A stretch of 64,000 bases of DNA from Apostichopus japonicus (lineage: Eukaryota; Echinodermata; Holothuroidea; Aspidochirotida; Stichopodidae), in NCBI RefSeq assembly GCF_037975245.1, contig NC_092573.1, positions 17,802,265 through 17,866,264 on the forward strand, read 5' to 3'. Positions 46,518 through 58,410 of the stretch are shown in pieces. The notes beneath the pieces are model-generated. The model made no database searches. It was not told the origin of the DNA and saw nothing but the letters and a program-made list of their open reading frames with translations. Each line of letters opens with the position of its first letter. Positions within the stretch are counted from its first letter, which is position 1. A program made the position numbers and the translations under genes.

Positions 46518-47235
46518 CATATACAAGTAGGATACATGACGTAATTAAATCATAATGCTCTTAGATTGATGTATATATATACTAAATATAATACTTCATT
46601 ATCTGAGATCATAGCTATCAAGATATAATGAACCATTCTAATTATAGGAGGGATCACGCGGTTTGCATGTAAATCCAAAACTATAATTATATTTCCAAGA
46701 TTCGTGAGAAAAATCCAAAAAGATTCTGTCACACTGCCAGTTATCTATTTCTAGAAGGGAATGTTCTATATGTTTGCGAGGTTAACTCGTTTTACAGTTA
46801 TTTTACTGGGATATAGGAGGTGATTTATTACGACATTATTATTTTCAGGTAATTTAATAATTAAGGTTTAGTCTTTACAGAAGATATGACATTTCAGTTT
46901 CAATAATGTATATAAAACATGTATTTGCAGTGTACATAATTGTGTATATGTCAAGTTTTATCAATACATCTGTCGATCTATTGACTGACAAAACGCATAC
47001 TCAGTTCGCGGTTGTTGGAGACCACTAGCGTCACTTTTTCATTAGATATGGTAAGACAAACTATACGTTCTTTTGTCATTCACGAAATAATCTGCTTATT
47101 GGTCTGCGTTTTAGTAGTCCAGAAAGTAATCTTCTCACTACTCACATCTTGCCAAAACATTGTTGCTCTCTATCTATACAGTTGGCTCAGTTCTAAATAT
47201 ACCTTTAAATACCCCAAATTATATATCACCGTCCA

Positions 47236-47253
47236 TGACGTCACATGACGTCA
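47236..47253. promoter_or_regulatory. Two CRE/ATF-type sites 10 bp apart
   Basis: TGACGTCA at 47236-47243 and again at 47246-47253. This is the perfect palindromic cAMP-response element known to bind CREB/ATF bZIP proteins. Start-to-start spacing is 10 bp, one helical turn. No promoter was identified nearby. Confidence 0.5.
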
Positions 47254-47401
47254 ATCACTCGTCGACCCATTCCGAAAAAAAATTAAATATTTAACTACCA
47301 CGTGACCTTCGGTTCACAAAATTTCAGTTCAGTATATTTCGTGACCAAAGGGCAGAAAAACTTTACATTTATGTATCAAACAAATAATGCTCACCTGGGT
47401 T

Positions 47402-47425
47402 ATTATTAACACACTCTACTTCATG
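47402..47425 (-). CDS. Possible microexon (very weak)
   Basis: The minus strand before a good donor (CCAG|GTGAGC at 47401) encodes VECVNNNP, which would suit the end of an FN3 or EGF-like domain and is phase-compatible with the exon at 50793. The acceptor (CATGAAG) has a poor polypyrimidine tract and the exon would be only 24 bases. Confidence 0.15.
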
Positions 47426-49963
47426 TGACAAATTTTAAACTATTTAAAAATACTTATTTTTTCTTGATACTATCTCTCACCATTAGCAACATGGTCCATA
47501 CGTGCATTGGTTCCCCTTGCCACAGGCAGGAGGATGCAGAGCGGCTTGTAACATTTTTGAGGGCAGTAGTCATGATTGAGTCGGGTGGGATGGGGTAAAC
47601 GAATACAAAACTATACAAAGGTTTTACTCAGGGTTGTTCTGCGTTTGCCTGACAATGAATACGCCACACCCAATCTTCCTGCTATTTATTCGGAAGGTCT
47701 GATAATTATAGCAGTTGGTCAAAATGTAAATGAACTATCTATAAGGGACCATTAAGACTCGTGCAAATAAACAGTATAATGATAATAATATAATATTAAT
47801 AATCAATCAATTTATATATGTGCTCTCAGTTACCTTGTTGGCATTGACTACGCGTGATTTAATGGATATCGTATTTGATTAACAAAATCCTGCATAAGCG
47901 GAGGTATATCCTTCCTGTTTCAATGTACAGAGCTGTCCATATACATGCTCATTATGCGTTATTTTCTTCCATAAGTGCAGCTGCAAGTTCAACTGTCTAG
48001 TATTGCATATATATAAACTCATCTGACAGATAATCATTTTTTTTTTGTGAACTCTAATTAAATTATTGAAATAATTATCATTGGTGATTCACAGTGTGTC
48101 AAATCCATAAAGGAAATAGTTATAGATAATTATTGAGAGCAACAGTGGCAACTTTTGTTGTTGTATCATTTGATACGGATGTAGTCTATTACTAGTATGA
48201 TAGTGCTTAGATATAAGGGTAATTTAAAAGTTGACGAATTTTGGACTTACAATCATAAAGTTCATTTTCAATCCTCTCTCCGTGTATACAGTTATTAAGG
48301 ATTGCGGTAATTATTAAACCGTTTGGTCGAAACTATTATTTCTGTGGCAGCATAGGTATTGTCAATAGGTGAGAGAAAAGTAGAAAAATTGAGGAAAATA
48401 CAAGACTGGACATCAAAACGCCACTAGAAAAGAAATCGATGGCGCTGTATGAATATTACTTTGTGTCGGCCAGAATCCTTTCTGTTCATTGTTGAGAGGT
48501 ATACTGCTTATTATCGAATAGAAATCCAGCCATTCATTATTTATGTATGTTTTGAACAATTTTCACATATATTCCTATGATTCCACAATGGTGAATGGAC
48601 ACATTTAAAGTGATCATGTCATTGTAAAAGCGAGATATATTTCGCCTCTCTGCTATGTTCGACATTCCCTCAGTGTCGGTTTGTGTCATTTCTACAGCAT
48701 CACTATGCTATATAATTTACGGAGACGATCAACAAACATTATTAATTATAAGCTATTGTTATATGATAATAATATGAATCGGCCACTATGGGGACCGCAC
48801 AATGGAGTAAATAATTATGTGCGGACTTGGTGCGAGTTTGTGAGAAGGTGGGGTGGGATCGGGTGGAGTTACCTAGTCAGTAACACTTCATGGTAATCGT
48901 GAAACTCAATCCTTCCAGTGAACGGATTTAAAAAGTTATATATATATATATATTTGGAGGGAACGAAGCAACTACACTATCTCCAGTTTTTTTCTTTACT
49001 TGACCTTGCCCTTGCAAAAGAAAATAGCAACAGCCACATCTCTTAAATTAAATTTAATCCCCATTGAGGGAGAAATAATGAGACTAATTAGTGACATAAA
49101 GTGATGGATAATGTTACACTTCATTACGCTCTTAAACACTGTATGTCTTTTTACCTGCATTAATTTCCTTCTTTATATAAAGTCAGTGGAATCTTTCTCT
49201 AAGTGATTAAGAGAAGAACCGAAAGATTATAGTAGAGGAATGAACCTTGAACTTTTAATTAACCTTGGAGAGCGCCCAAAAACTCGTATTCTATGAAAGG
49301 TTGTCGACAATTAAGTCGCAAGCCGGGTTTCCTTTTGTCGTTCTTTAATTGCTATCAAAAGAGGATCAATGACGTTGGACAACATAATAGCTATTACGGA
49401 TAATTTATTATTATTTTTTTAATTATTTTGTGTACTTATTATTATCCTCAAAAGCTTTTGACGGTAACAGATTTTCTATTCATATTGTTTTATTCCTTAT
49501 GGAATTCAAGATCAGAGCGTGATTCAATTTATTATTATTTCGTTTATTCAATCCAATTTAAGCCGAATCACATGTAGTGGGTTTGGAAGGCCCCCCCCCC
49601 CCAAAAAAAAATAAATAAATAAAAAGTAAACATTTAGACGTCAAATGGTCTAATGGTGAAAATGGTGTAGACTTGTACAATACGTTATGTCTGTAAGTAG
49701 CTCTAAGCTTCCCCGGCTGAAAGTGAAGAAAATTTGAGCACGCCACTGTTTAACCCAATATACAATGTAGAAGAATAAAAGCTGTATAATTTATGAGAAA
49801 ATAACGAACCAACATATTAAACTAGATGGACATTGACGGAAAAACCACGAAACTAATAACTATAATTATCGATTCCTAAATGATATCTCATTGTGTAATG
49901 TATACTGTTGTATTCACTTCATTTCTGTGATCATAAAAACATTACTTGTTTTTGTTTCTCAGA

Positions 49964-50067
49964 TTTATCATCGAACAGCTGTCTTTATCAGCTGCTTTAA
50001 AATCTAGTTTGTCAGCTGAAGACTCTTTGATAGCTGAGCTCTGGGATAATTCTCGAGAAGGATAAAC
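49964..50067 (+). CDS. Possible plus-strand terminal exon
   Basis: After a strong acceptor (TTGTTTTTGTTTCTCAG, to about 49961) the plus strand reads an open 33-codon frame containing SLSAALKSSLSAEDSLIAEL and ending in TAA near 50068. The stretch is also rich in CAGCTG words (49977-50035), so the frame could be an accident of a short repeat. No partner exon was found. Confidence 0.2.
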
Positions 50068-50792
50068 GTTTTCCAAACATGATATTTACATGAATTAATA
50101 AATATCTTACTTGCCCTGACAAAATTTATGTTTGTATTGAAAAATACGGTAAATTGGCTGGGAACTTAATCAACAAATTGCTCAAAAATCTGAGAAAAAC
50201 GAAAAGGCTGGAAAGAAAAAAACAAACACGTTACTGATGTATTGCTCCGACAACGCGTAGTAGAGAGGTGCTGCAGTCCTGTTATGTTGTGGTTTACTAC
50301 GAGCTACCTTATTATCATAGTTAGGGTTAATTGTCAGGGTGCATCCGACAAAAAATGCGTTACTGTATACAAAGGATGCACTTCCTTCGCAAACAGGAAC
50401 ATTTTCTATAATGGATATATACGCTAGCGGGGATGAGGATTATTGAGCGTACGGGCTGTCAATTAGATCAAATACTCTATTGTTCATCTGATAATGATCG
50501 ATATCATTATAAAAATGTAATAAAAGCATACTGATGGCTAATCAGACGATAATGCCACTGACATACACCTATGAATACAAGTATAACGTACTCTTTGGGA
50601 TAAATTTACCAGACTCTTGTAAAACGTGTAGCTTGGTTCAAATTTAATTCTTCTATTGGTGGAACATTTTAAATGTCGTTCTTTCTCGTGCGGAAAACAG
50701 GTTCAGTTAGTTTCGAAACCACCAAGTCGAGTTGTGATGTTAGGTAATGCATTTCTATTCGAAATGAAACGAGCCCTTAAGCGATTCCTTAC

Positions 50793-50855
50793 CAATATCG
50801 TCCATGGTTAGAGTATAGTTTACATTAACTTTGGTGTCTTGAGGACGAGTACTAA
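50793..50855 (-). CDS. Candidate exon of a second minus-strand gene (downstream)
   Basis: A 63-base minus-strand segment between an acceptor (ATACGGTAG) and a strong donor (ATTG|GTAAGG), phase 1 in and out. Only one reading frame is open: VSTRPQDTKVNVNYTLTMDD plus I. It is consistent with a beta-rich extracellular domain. The segment also contains ACCATGGAC, an ideal translation-start context, so it could instead be a first coding exon (MDDI...). Confidence 0.4.
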
Positions 50856-51575
50856 CTACCGTATATCAAGCATGGTTTTGTCTCTTCTTTAATATGATTC
50901 AAGCAACCTATTTCACAGCGCGAGAGTCGGGTGCGTACGTCGCGCAGTATACATGTCAAAAAAATATGGTTAAAGCGATCGCCAGAAGAGAAGAATATAT
51001 AACGGCACATGTAACAAATTAAAATGCATAAATTGCCCAACAGGTTATGAACAATGCAACAAAAATTTTGAGAAAGGAATAAGGAAGATTAAAAAAAACA
51101 CAAAAAACCCCGAAAGATTTGGAAGTGCAAGAGGGGGGAATCTACGAGTTGCATATATCATCGCAAACAACACCATGAACAACTCATTCTGGGTTACAGA
51201 TTAGCACCTTCATTAATCAGCTTTGACCTCTGCCGCAATTGTGTTATCCCCTTCATTGTACTTACTATGTGGATTTATATACTCAGTATTCCTTTTAGGC
51301 CTATATAATAGGGTTAAAATTTGCAGTCAATATTTTACAAAGTTTGCAGAATTTGACTTCTCTTGAAACAGTATGAATATATGAGGTTCAGGAACACCGT
51401 GGATCTACATTCTAGATATGGCCTTCATCTGAAATGTAAGTTTGCATGTTATAATGTTTACGTATTCAGCCTTCTATTGACATCAACTGATCTTTCACCT
51501 ATACAAAATAGAAACAAAACTTCAACCACATCCATAAATGTTTGAGTTATTGTGCATGTTTACAGGATTCACATA
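50856..51575. other. Unique sequence, nothing recognised
   Basis: Intron of the putative second gene, if it exists. Confidence 0.4.
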
Positions 51576-51630
51576 CATTACATACATATATACATACATA
51601 CATACATACATACACACATACATACATACA
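51576..51630. repeat. (ATAC)n microsatellite
   Basis: Tetranucleotide CATA repeat with minor interruptions. Confidence 0.9.
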
Positions 51631-52106
51631 AAAAATTGAACGAATAGTTAGTTAATTATCTCCATTATAGGCAAAACACCAAACACAGAAATGAACTAAA
51701 ATCTGCACCTAATAACATTGTAGAAAGTACATGTACACAAGATGGACTTGTTAGTTCGGGAGATATATACACTAATGACAGTGCCTGAAAAAAAGTAAAC
51801 TCATAGGCTGTAGAATTTCGATGACTGTAGAACACATCCCACGTGAATACGTGACTACTTCCTGCGTTAATAATTTACAGCCTTATCACATGGCTTTGAC
51901 ACCTATCATAATTTTTGTGAATACACAGGAAGTATGCTTGGTCTATTACTTAGATGCTATCACTATGGAAATGGTCTATACGCCAACGGTGTATATATAC
52001 GTTTCATAAATTACAGGAAGAAGTAAACACAAAGGGACTTTGGTTGTATCCTTCCAGTTCCTAATGTGTACATCATGAAACAGATATCTTAACCGCTACC
52101 GCTTAC

Positions 52107-52162
52107 CTGCTGTATAAGACCATTGATAATACCAGTGTTCCGGAAAAAGTTTTCCTTCTTTC
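52107..52162 (-). CDS. Candidate exon of a second minus-strand gene (upstream)
   Basis: A 56-base minus-strand segment with a long pyrimidine-rich acceptor (TTCTTTTTCTTCTTCCGTCAG) and a canonical donor (CAG|GTAAGC). One frame (phase 2 in, phase 1 out) reads KEGKLFPEHWYYQWSYTA and joins the 50793-50855 exon in phase. The other two frames are also open, so the frame is not certain. Splice-site quality is the main support. Confidence 0.45.
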
Positions 52163-52164
52163 CT

Positions 52165-53320
52165 GACGGAAGAAGAAAAAGAAGAAAAAAAAATGGAAAA
52201 ATAAATATCAATAACAACCTGACCAATACATGTTGCAAATATGGTATCTCTCTTAGGAGACGTAACGGATTTTCCGGCTAGAGTTATGTTAAAGGATATA
52301 AAGGTTGCAAGTTAATTCCCTTGAGGCCGTTTCAAAACATATCATGTTGGCGAACCATGTTTCTATAAAAAAAGGTATTCTTCCGGTTAGGAGGAATACA
52401 TTCTCAAATGAATATATAATTTACAATTATGGTGGCAGAGGCATGACCGTCACCATCGGGAGGGGGAGTCGGGGAGTCGGGGGTGTATGTCCCGAGGAAT
52501 GACCTTCCGTCAGGTTTTCGGGAAAACCACGCCACAGGAAAATCATGAGTTTTATCTAGTTTTCGGTATACGTGTAAACTCTCGTCCGGTTTGGCAGGGA
52601 GGAATTGGTAGTGTATAAGACAATTCGCTGCTCCTATAAGCAAGCTCCACGCGACAGATTCTGACCACACTAGTCCACACTATTTGGTCATGTTGAGCTG
52701 TGTACCGACAGTGTCTATTCCAAAACATTCAGATTCACTCAGTTCTTTGGTTTCTTGATATATATTTTCATGTCATAGAGACGTCATTTAGATCAGTCTA
52801 TTCTAACTGTCATCATATGAAAAGTCTTCCTAAGTACTGTTTTCGCAAGAATTGGCTTAGCAAGAATTGTCTTCGGTGGTAAACTACCGGGGTGGGGGAA
52901 GGGGGCGTTGGTCGGGGTATATACAACCCTTTTCACCCACCCCCAACACACACTCGCAAGAACATTGCATGTAGATCTAATTATATACCTAATTTTATAT
53001 GCATTAGAATACAATATTTAACTGTTAAATTTCCTTTTCTTTTGGAGGAACCCCCAGACTCAATTAAATGAGAGTCGGCTTCTTAGGACCTCTAGGCCAA
53101 AACTCTGAACTCCCGGGCCCCAAAATCATACATTTCGAGTGTACATCTTTCAATTTGCGCTAATTATTATTTTTTAACCGTTGAAGGTGTCATTTGTGTT
53201 TCTATTGTTTACTATCTGCTTTGACTGCTTGGTTGCAGCAGCAACGAAAAGTAAAATTTCTCAGAAAACCCATCATGCAAACACAAGAATTACCCTCTAT
53301 ACGAGAGACCGCAGCTGTGC
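52165..53320. other. Unique sequence with an unexplained minus-strand frame
   Basis: The minus-strand frame 52404-52670 contains CLIHYQFLPAKPDESLHVYR, which looks protein-like and follows an acceptor-like GTGTGGTCAG near 52669, but no consensus donor ends it. It could be an upstream exon of the second gene. Confidence 0.3.
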
Positions 53321-53324
53321 AGCT

Positions 53325-54535
53325 GTCGATGTATGTCAATGTATCATACCCACAATGCAGCTGTAGATATTATACCCACAATGCAGCTGTCTATGTATGT
53401 CAATGTATAATACCCACAATGCAGCTGTCGATGTAATGTCAATGTATAATAACCAAAATGCAGCTGTCTATATCTGTCAATGTATACTACCCACAATGCA
53501 GCTGTCGATATATGTCAATGTATACTACCCACAATGCAGCTGTCGATGTATGTTACTGTATACTACCCACAATGCAGCTGTCGATATATGTCAATGTATA
53601 ATACCCAGAATGCAGCTGTCGATATATGTCAATGTATACTACCCACAATGCAGCTGTCGATGTATGTCAATGTATACTACCCACAATGCAGCTGTCTATG
53701 TATGTCAATGTATAATACCCACAATGCAGCTGTCGATGTATATGTCAATGTATAATACCCACAATGCAGCTGTCGATATATATGTCAATGTATAATACCC
53801 ACAATGCAGCTGTCTATGTATGTCAATGTATACTACCCACAATGCAGCTGTCGATATATATGTCAATGTATAATACCCACAATGCAGCTGTCTATGTATG
53901 TCAATGTATACTACCCACAATGCAGCTGTCGATATATGTCAATGTATACTACCCACAATGCAGCTGTCGATGTATGTTACTGTATACTACCCACAATGCA
54001 GCTGTCGATATATGTCAATGTATAATACCTACAATGCAGCTGTCTATGTATGTCAATGTATACTACCCACAATGCAGCTGTCGATGTATGTCAATGTATA
54101 ATACCCACAATGCAGCTGTCGATGTATGTCAATGTATAATAACCAAAATGCAGCTGTCGATGTATGTTACTGTATACTACCCACAATGCAGCTGTCGATA
54201 TATGTCAATGTATACTACCCACAATGCAGCTGTCGATGTATGTCAATGTATAATACCCACAATGCAGCTGTCGAGATATGTCAATGTATAATACCCACAA
54301 TGCAGCTGTCGGTATATGTCAATGTATACTACCCACAATGCAGCTGTCGATGTATGTCAATGTATACTACCCACAATGCAGCTGTATGTCAATGTATACT
54401 ACCCACAATGCAGCTGTCGATGTATGTCAATCTATAATAATCAAAATGCAGCTGTCGATATATGTTACTGTATACTACCCACAATGCAGATGTCGATGTA
54501 TGTCAGTCTATACCCCACAATGCAGCTGTCGAATA
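53325..54535 (+). repeat. 38-bp minisatellite, about 32 units
   Basis: The unit contains GTATGTCAATGTATA(A/C)TACC and CACAATGCAGCTGTCGAT. Variants (TTACTG for TCAATG; AACCAAAATG; GATATATATG with 2 extra bases) recur at intervals, indicating block duplications. No plus-strand frame of the unit has a stop, so all three frames stay open for long stretches without being genes. Confidence 0.95.
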
Positions 54536-54539
54536 TACT

Positions 54540-57180
54540 TTAGAAACAAAACTTATTTAGTTTATTATAAACATTTAGTATACATTGTTAGCAATCCAGA
54601 TCGAAGGATAGGGTAAACTCCTGTCCTATCAACAGGAGCGCATAGTAAGTCTACATTTAACGACAAGTTAAAATATGACGAATGTATATCCACATATAAG
54701 AAAGAAGGAAATTCAAAAGGAAAAAATCGTTTCGCATATCAATAGACCAAGTAAATATCACAACGTTCATATTTTTTGGCTTTGTTCAGATCGCTTCAAA
54801 AAGCCAGCATGTCTCGAGACGGGATACTAAACTGATATTGACATAGAGAAGCATTTAACATGTTTGGCTAGTACAGATTGCCTATGTAATCGGTGGTTCT
54901 TCATGCCTTTCAAAAGATCAGGCACTAACATCAGACACTTACCTACCCCCGAAAATTTACATAAAAGTTCAAGAAGGTCCCTCGATCAGACAAACTACAT
55001 CATTTTCGTAAATATTACATGATAAAGCTACAACGATCGCTTTCAGACTTCAGCTCATCTTTCCCAGATGTAGCACTTGTGCTAACTTTCGAATGTTTGT
55101 TTGAAGAGTTAATGCGTTTTCGTTAGTGTTCATTAGCATCCGTCAGTCAGTCTGTTCGTTAGTGTACGTCCGTTAGTTTAATCGTTATTATACACGTCCA
55201 TATATGTTCGTGCATCGTCATTTGATCACAGCATGTGTGTACAAACCCCGTTTCTCATGCTTATCTAACTCATTCACTTGTGTATAACTCATACCGTCTC
55301 ACTAGCTCACTACGTTGCTTACACGTTAATTGGAGGAATCATTGTTAAGTGCGCCCTTGTTGCTTGGGCAGGAACATTAAAGTCGAGATTAGCTGATTCG
55401 CACACGCACGCTTCAATCGTACAAAAAATAGACATTTTCTGATAATAGTTTTGGTCATGCCAAATGTATAGTTTTGCCTTAAGAGGTGCCCGGTAAAAAG
55501 CAGAAAAGTATCACTTGCGGCGTTCTAGGAAAGTATTCGGATATTTGACTATAACCCTAAACCTTTACCGTCAAGAGAATAAACATCGTGTGTTAAATTT
55601 GACACTCAATATAGTCTGGCAGGAAGCTGCATCTTCGATTATTTTCATACAGACTGCTTGAAATATTCATATAGCTGAAATTTGGGTGGATTTTGAAACA
55701 GATTCTTGGCAAACAAACTGTCTGTGTATAGATGACGATATGTTAAAGCACTGCGAGAGAGATTTGACTTTCTTCCATTATTGTCCCACGTTTCTTATTA
55801 ACCAAATAACCCGCCTGAAGTATAAGGAAAAGTTAAGAAGTTAATTTCTTCATTAATTTCGCATTAAAACTAAATTTAGCTCTAAAAGATTCTATAACTT
55901 CCATTATAATAATGAAATACTGATTAGAGTAATTAATAGTAATTTAATTAAAAATAGAGTATATATATATATTTATATAAATTGATGTTGGTTTGATGTT
56001 GGTATAGGGTTTCTCATCCCATTTCCAAGTATATATTGGAATATGCATAGGTCAGGGATATGAATGCCACGCTACAAGGACACGTCTACATGTATGTAGT
56101 TTGCACTTTGAGCGCTTGACTTCTTTATGGCGTACCTCATGTAATCATGTCATATGTCAGAAATAAAACATACAACATGTCTGTTAGTCATGCGTGTATG
56201 CTCATTACAACATGATTTGTCAATGATTGTACTCTAAACATCACCAATCATTTTGAAAAGGGTTAAATATGTATAAACGAAATTGATTAATCGTATTAAA
56301 GTACATTAGCTATCTGTATAATTCATAAATGCTTTACATGGACAGTAGAGTATGATAATGCTGTCATGTGTGTCAACATTACCGCGTGTACCACCTAGGC
56401 AAAAACAGCGCCTCTGTTAGGTTTCATTGTGGGCCCATTTGCCCATGGATGGAATAATGTAGACTACTCAAGACATGCTGCTTAAACACTTGATGCATTG
56501 TCTGGCGAGGCTATATTTACAAATATCACACTGTCAGCTCCCCGTTCAGACTTAGCCTCCTAGCCTATACGAAACGGTGTCAATAAAGCGCGACGAACCA
56601 TATCCACAAGGCGACAGCAACGGTATGTTAATACAATCCTTCTGAGAGTTTATTCTAGTTCACTACAGGAGCAAATGACAAACCCACCGGGTACAGGATA
56701 GGTTAACATGATGACTGATATAGGCTATAGTTACAGTATTAAGAACCAGAAACATTGTAAGTTTCAAAATTATTTATTCCCAACGCTATCAGATGATTAT
56801 TATCTAATTTTATTTCATGAAAAGTTAATTCAACTCTACTGAGGATGAAACCGGTTCGAAGACAGAGTCAGTATACAACCCGAAGGGAGATCAACAGGAA
56901 TAATTACAAAACAATACCACGCAGGCTAACAAAACAGCTGCTCATTCAATGATACAAACATTCCTCGGAGATATTTTGGATGTTTTTTTCTTCGCCTTTT
57001 GAAAAAGGAAGTTCATGAACCATCCACCCAAAGGAGAATATGGATTTTGTTAGATCCAACTGTAAGGGGAACAAACATCAGGAAAATGACACATTCAAAC
57101 AGGTGTTGTATTTGACCGGAGGGATTTTGCTGGACAGCAAGCCGTTTGAAACCTTATGATATTTACAGACTTATACTGGA
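54540..57180. other. Unique AT-rich sequence, nothing recognised
   Basis: A GTTAGT-rich stretch lies at 55120-55190. A minus-strand donor-like GTAG|GTAAGTGTC lies at 54943 without a supportable exon. Confidence 0.4.
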
Positions 57181-57189
57181 CTAAAGTAA

Positions 57190-57515
57190 ATGGCTATGTG
57201 CAGTATCCGTTCTTTTCAGTCCACAAAGTACAACGTAAATCGCTCGCCAACCATTTGAGTAAGGTAATGTGCATTATCTACTCCCTAACGAAGGGATCCG
57301 TGATACTAAGGTAACTTGATGTAACACCGACATGATTACATCGGTAGTCTCGATGAAAATTGAAATGGGGCTGAGAGTGGATCAAGTTGCCCATGCCCTG
57401 CCATAGGTGACCTAAGCTTATCTGTTCTTCCTAAGTTACTCGTGATATACACATTAGACGATTATCAAACAGTCACAGTCTCGATGCAAGGGGACTGGGG
57501 TTGAGAGTAGTTTTA
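57190..57515 (+). mobile_element. Diverged U2-headed SINE copies
   Basis: 57240-57390 aligns with 25559-25690: a head-like CGCTCGCC..CCATTTGAGTAAGGTAATGTGCATTATCT, then TCTCGATG...GGGGCTGAGAGTGGATCA. A second head-like scrap (GTGCAGTATCCGTTCTTTTCAGT) lies at 57199-57221 and a third body scrap (ACAGTCACAGTCTCGATGCA..GGGGACTGGGG) at 57471-57500. The arrangement suggests two or three nested or tandem old copies. Confidence 0.55.
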
Positions 57516-57519
57516 AGTA

Positions 57520-58405
57520 TAAAGTGACGTCTTTTGCACATGATATTGTCATGTGATAACAATACTGCAGAGGGACATGATGTGGGATGGGGGGGAGGGG
57601 GAGGACGGAGAGAAATGGAAGTGTGAGACGAGACTCAGATATCAATGTGGAAATTTGACGGTTTGAGAAGAAACGGGGAACTCGCTGTTGGTGTACACTG
57701 TCTTAAAATGTTCTGTATAAGCCTCGTTATATAAATGACAAATATGGTACGCATAGATAAAGCAGGCTTCATGTCAAAGAAATATTTTTGAATTATTTCC
57801 GATATCAGTATTTCAATGAACATAGAACGGCAATGGACTTCAATATCTTTCCTGTGTATCTATAAAAGTTATCAACCATACCAGCAGAGACAAACACGAG
57901 CCGTAGTTCGGAAATGCCCGAGGATCTATGGTATCATTATAGTTATACTTTAGAGAAGAAAACCAACATAATACAAATGATTGATTGACGTTGATAAAGA
58001 AGGATAGACGATATGGAAATAATAAGGAAATTCACAAAATATCTTGGGCACGTCGAGAACCAAACAACTTGATCAACTTTTGATCCTCGTCCCCTATACG
58101 TCGAGACTGAATCCACGTGGTCATGACGGAGTTACGTTAATGGGAATAGATAATAGATACTACCAGCGACCAACTGTGTATAGTGTATCTATTCAGATAC
58201 AACACGTGACCTTAGACAAACGGTCGAGAAGCCAAGATAGACGAAAGAATAAAGTATAAGGATTGCCAAACTTATGGCTATCCTTGCGGAAACAAACACG
58301 AATATACACATATACGCAATCACATATATCCTATATACTAAAATATATATTGTCGGAATCGATTTAAGATAAAGTATCATAAAACTGTCTTCAGCGTGTG
58401 AGGGT
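57520..58405. other. Unique sequence, nothing recognised
   Basis: A short G-rich block lies at 57580-57605. No domain in any frame. Confidence 0.45.
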
Positions 58406-58410
58406 CGACG

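Larger units (their letters stand above)
46520..49960. other. Unique sequence, otherwise nothing recognised
   Basis: Outside the sites listed separately, it contains a short AT tract at 48937-48953 and a C-then-A run at 49590-49610. Confidence 0.4.

Noticed and set aside
53181-53366. Signal-peptide-like frame (KVSFVFLLFTICFDCLVAA)
   Set aside because: It begins at a TTG with no ATG in frame before the hydrophobic stretch and runs straight into the 38-bp minisatellite.
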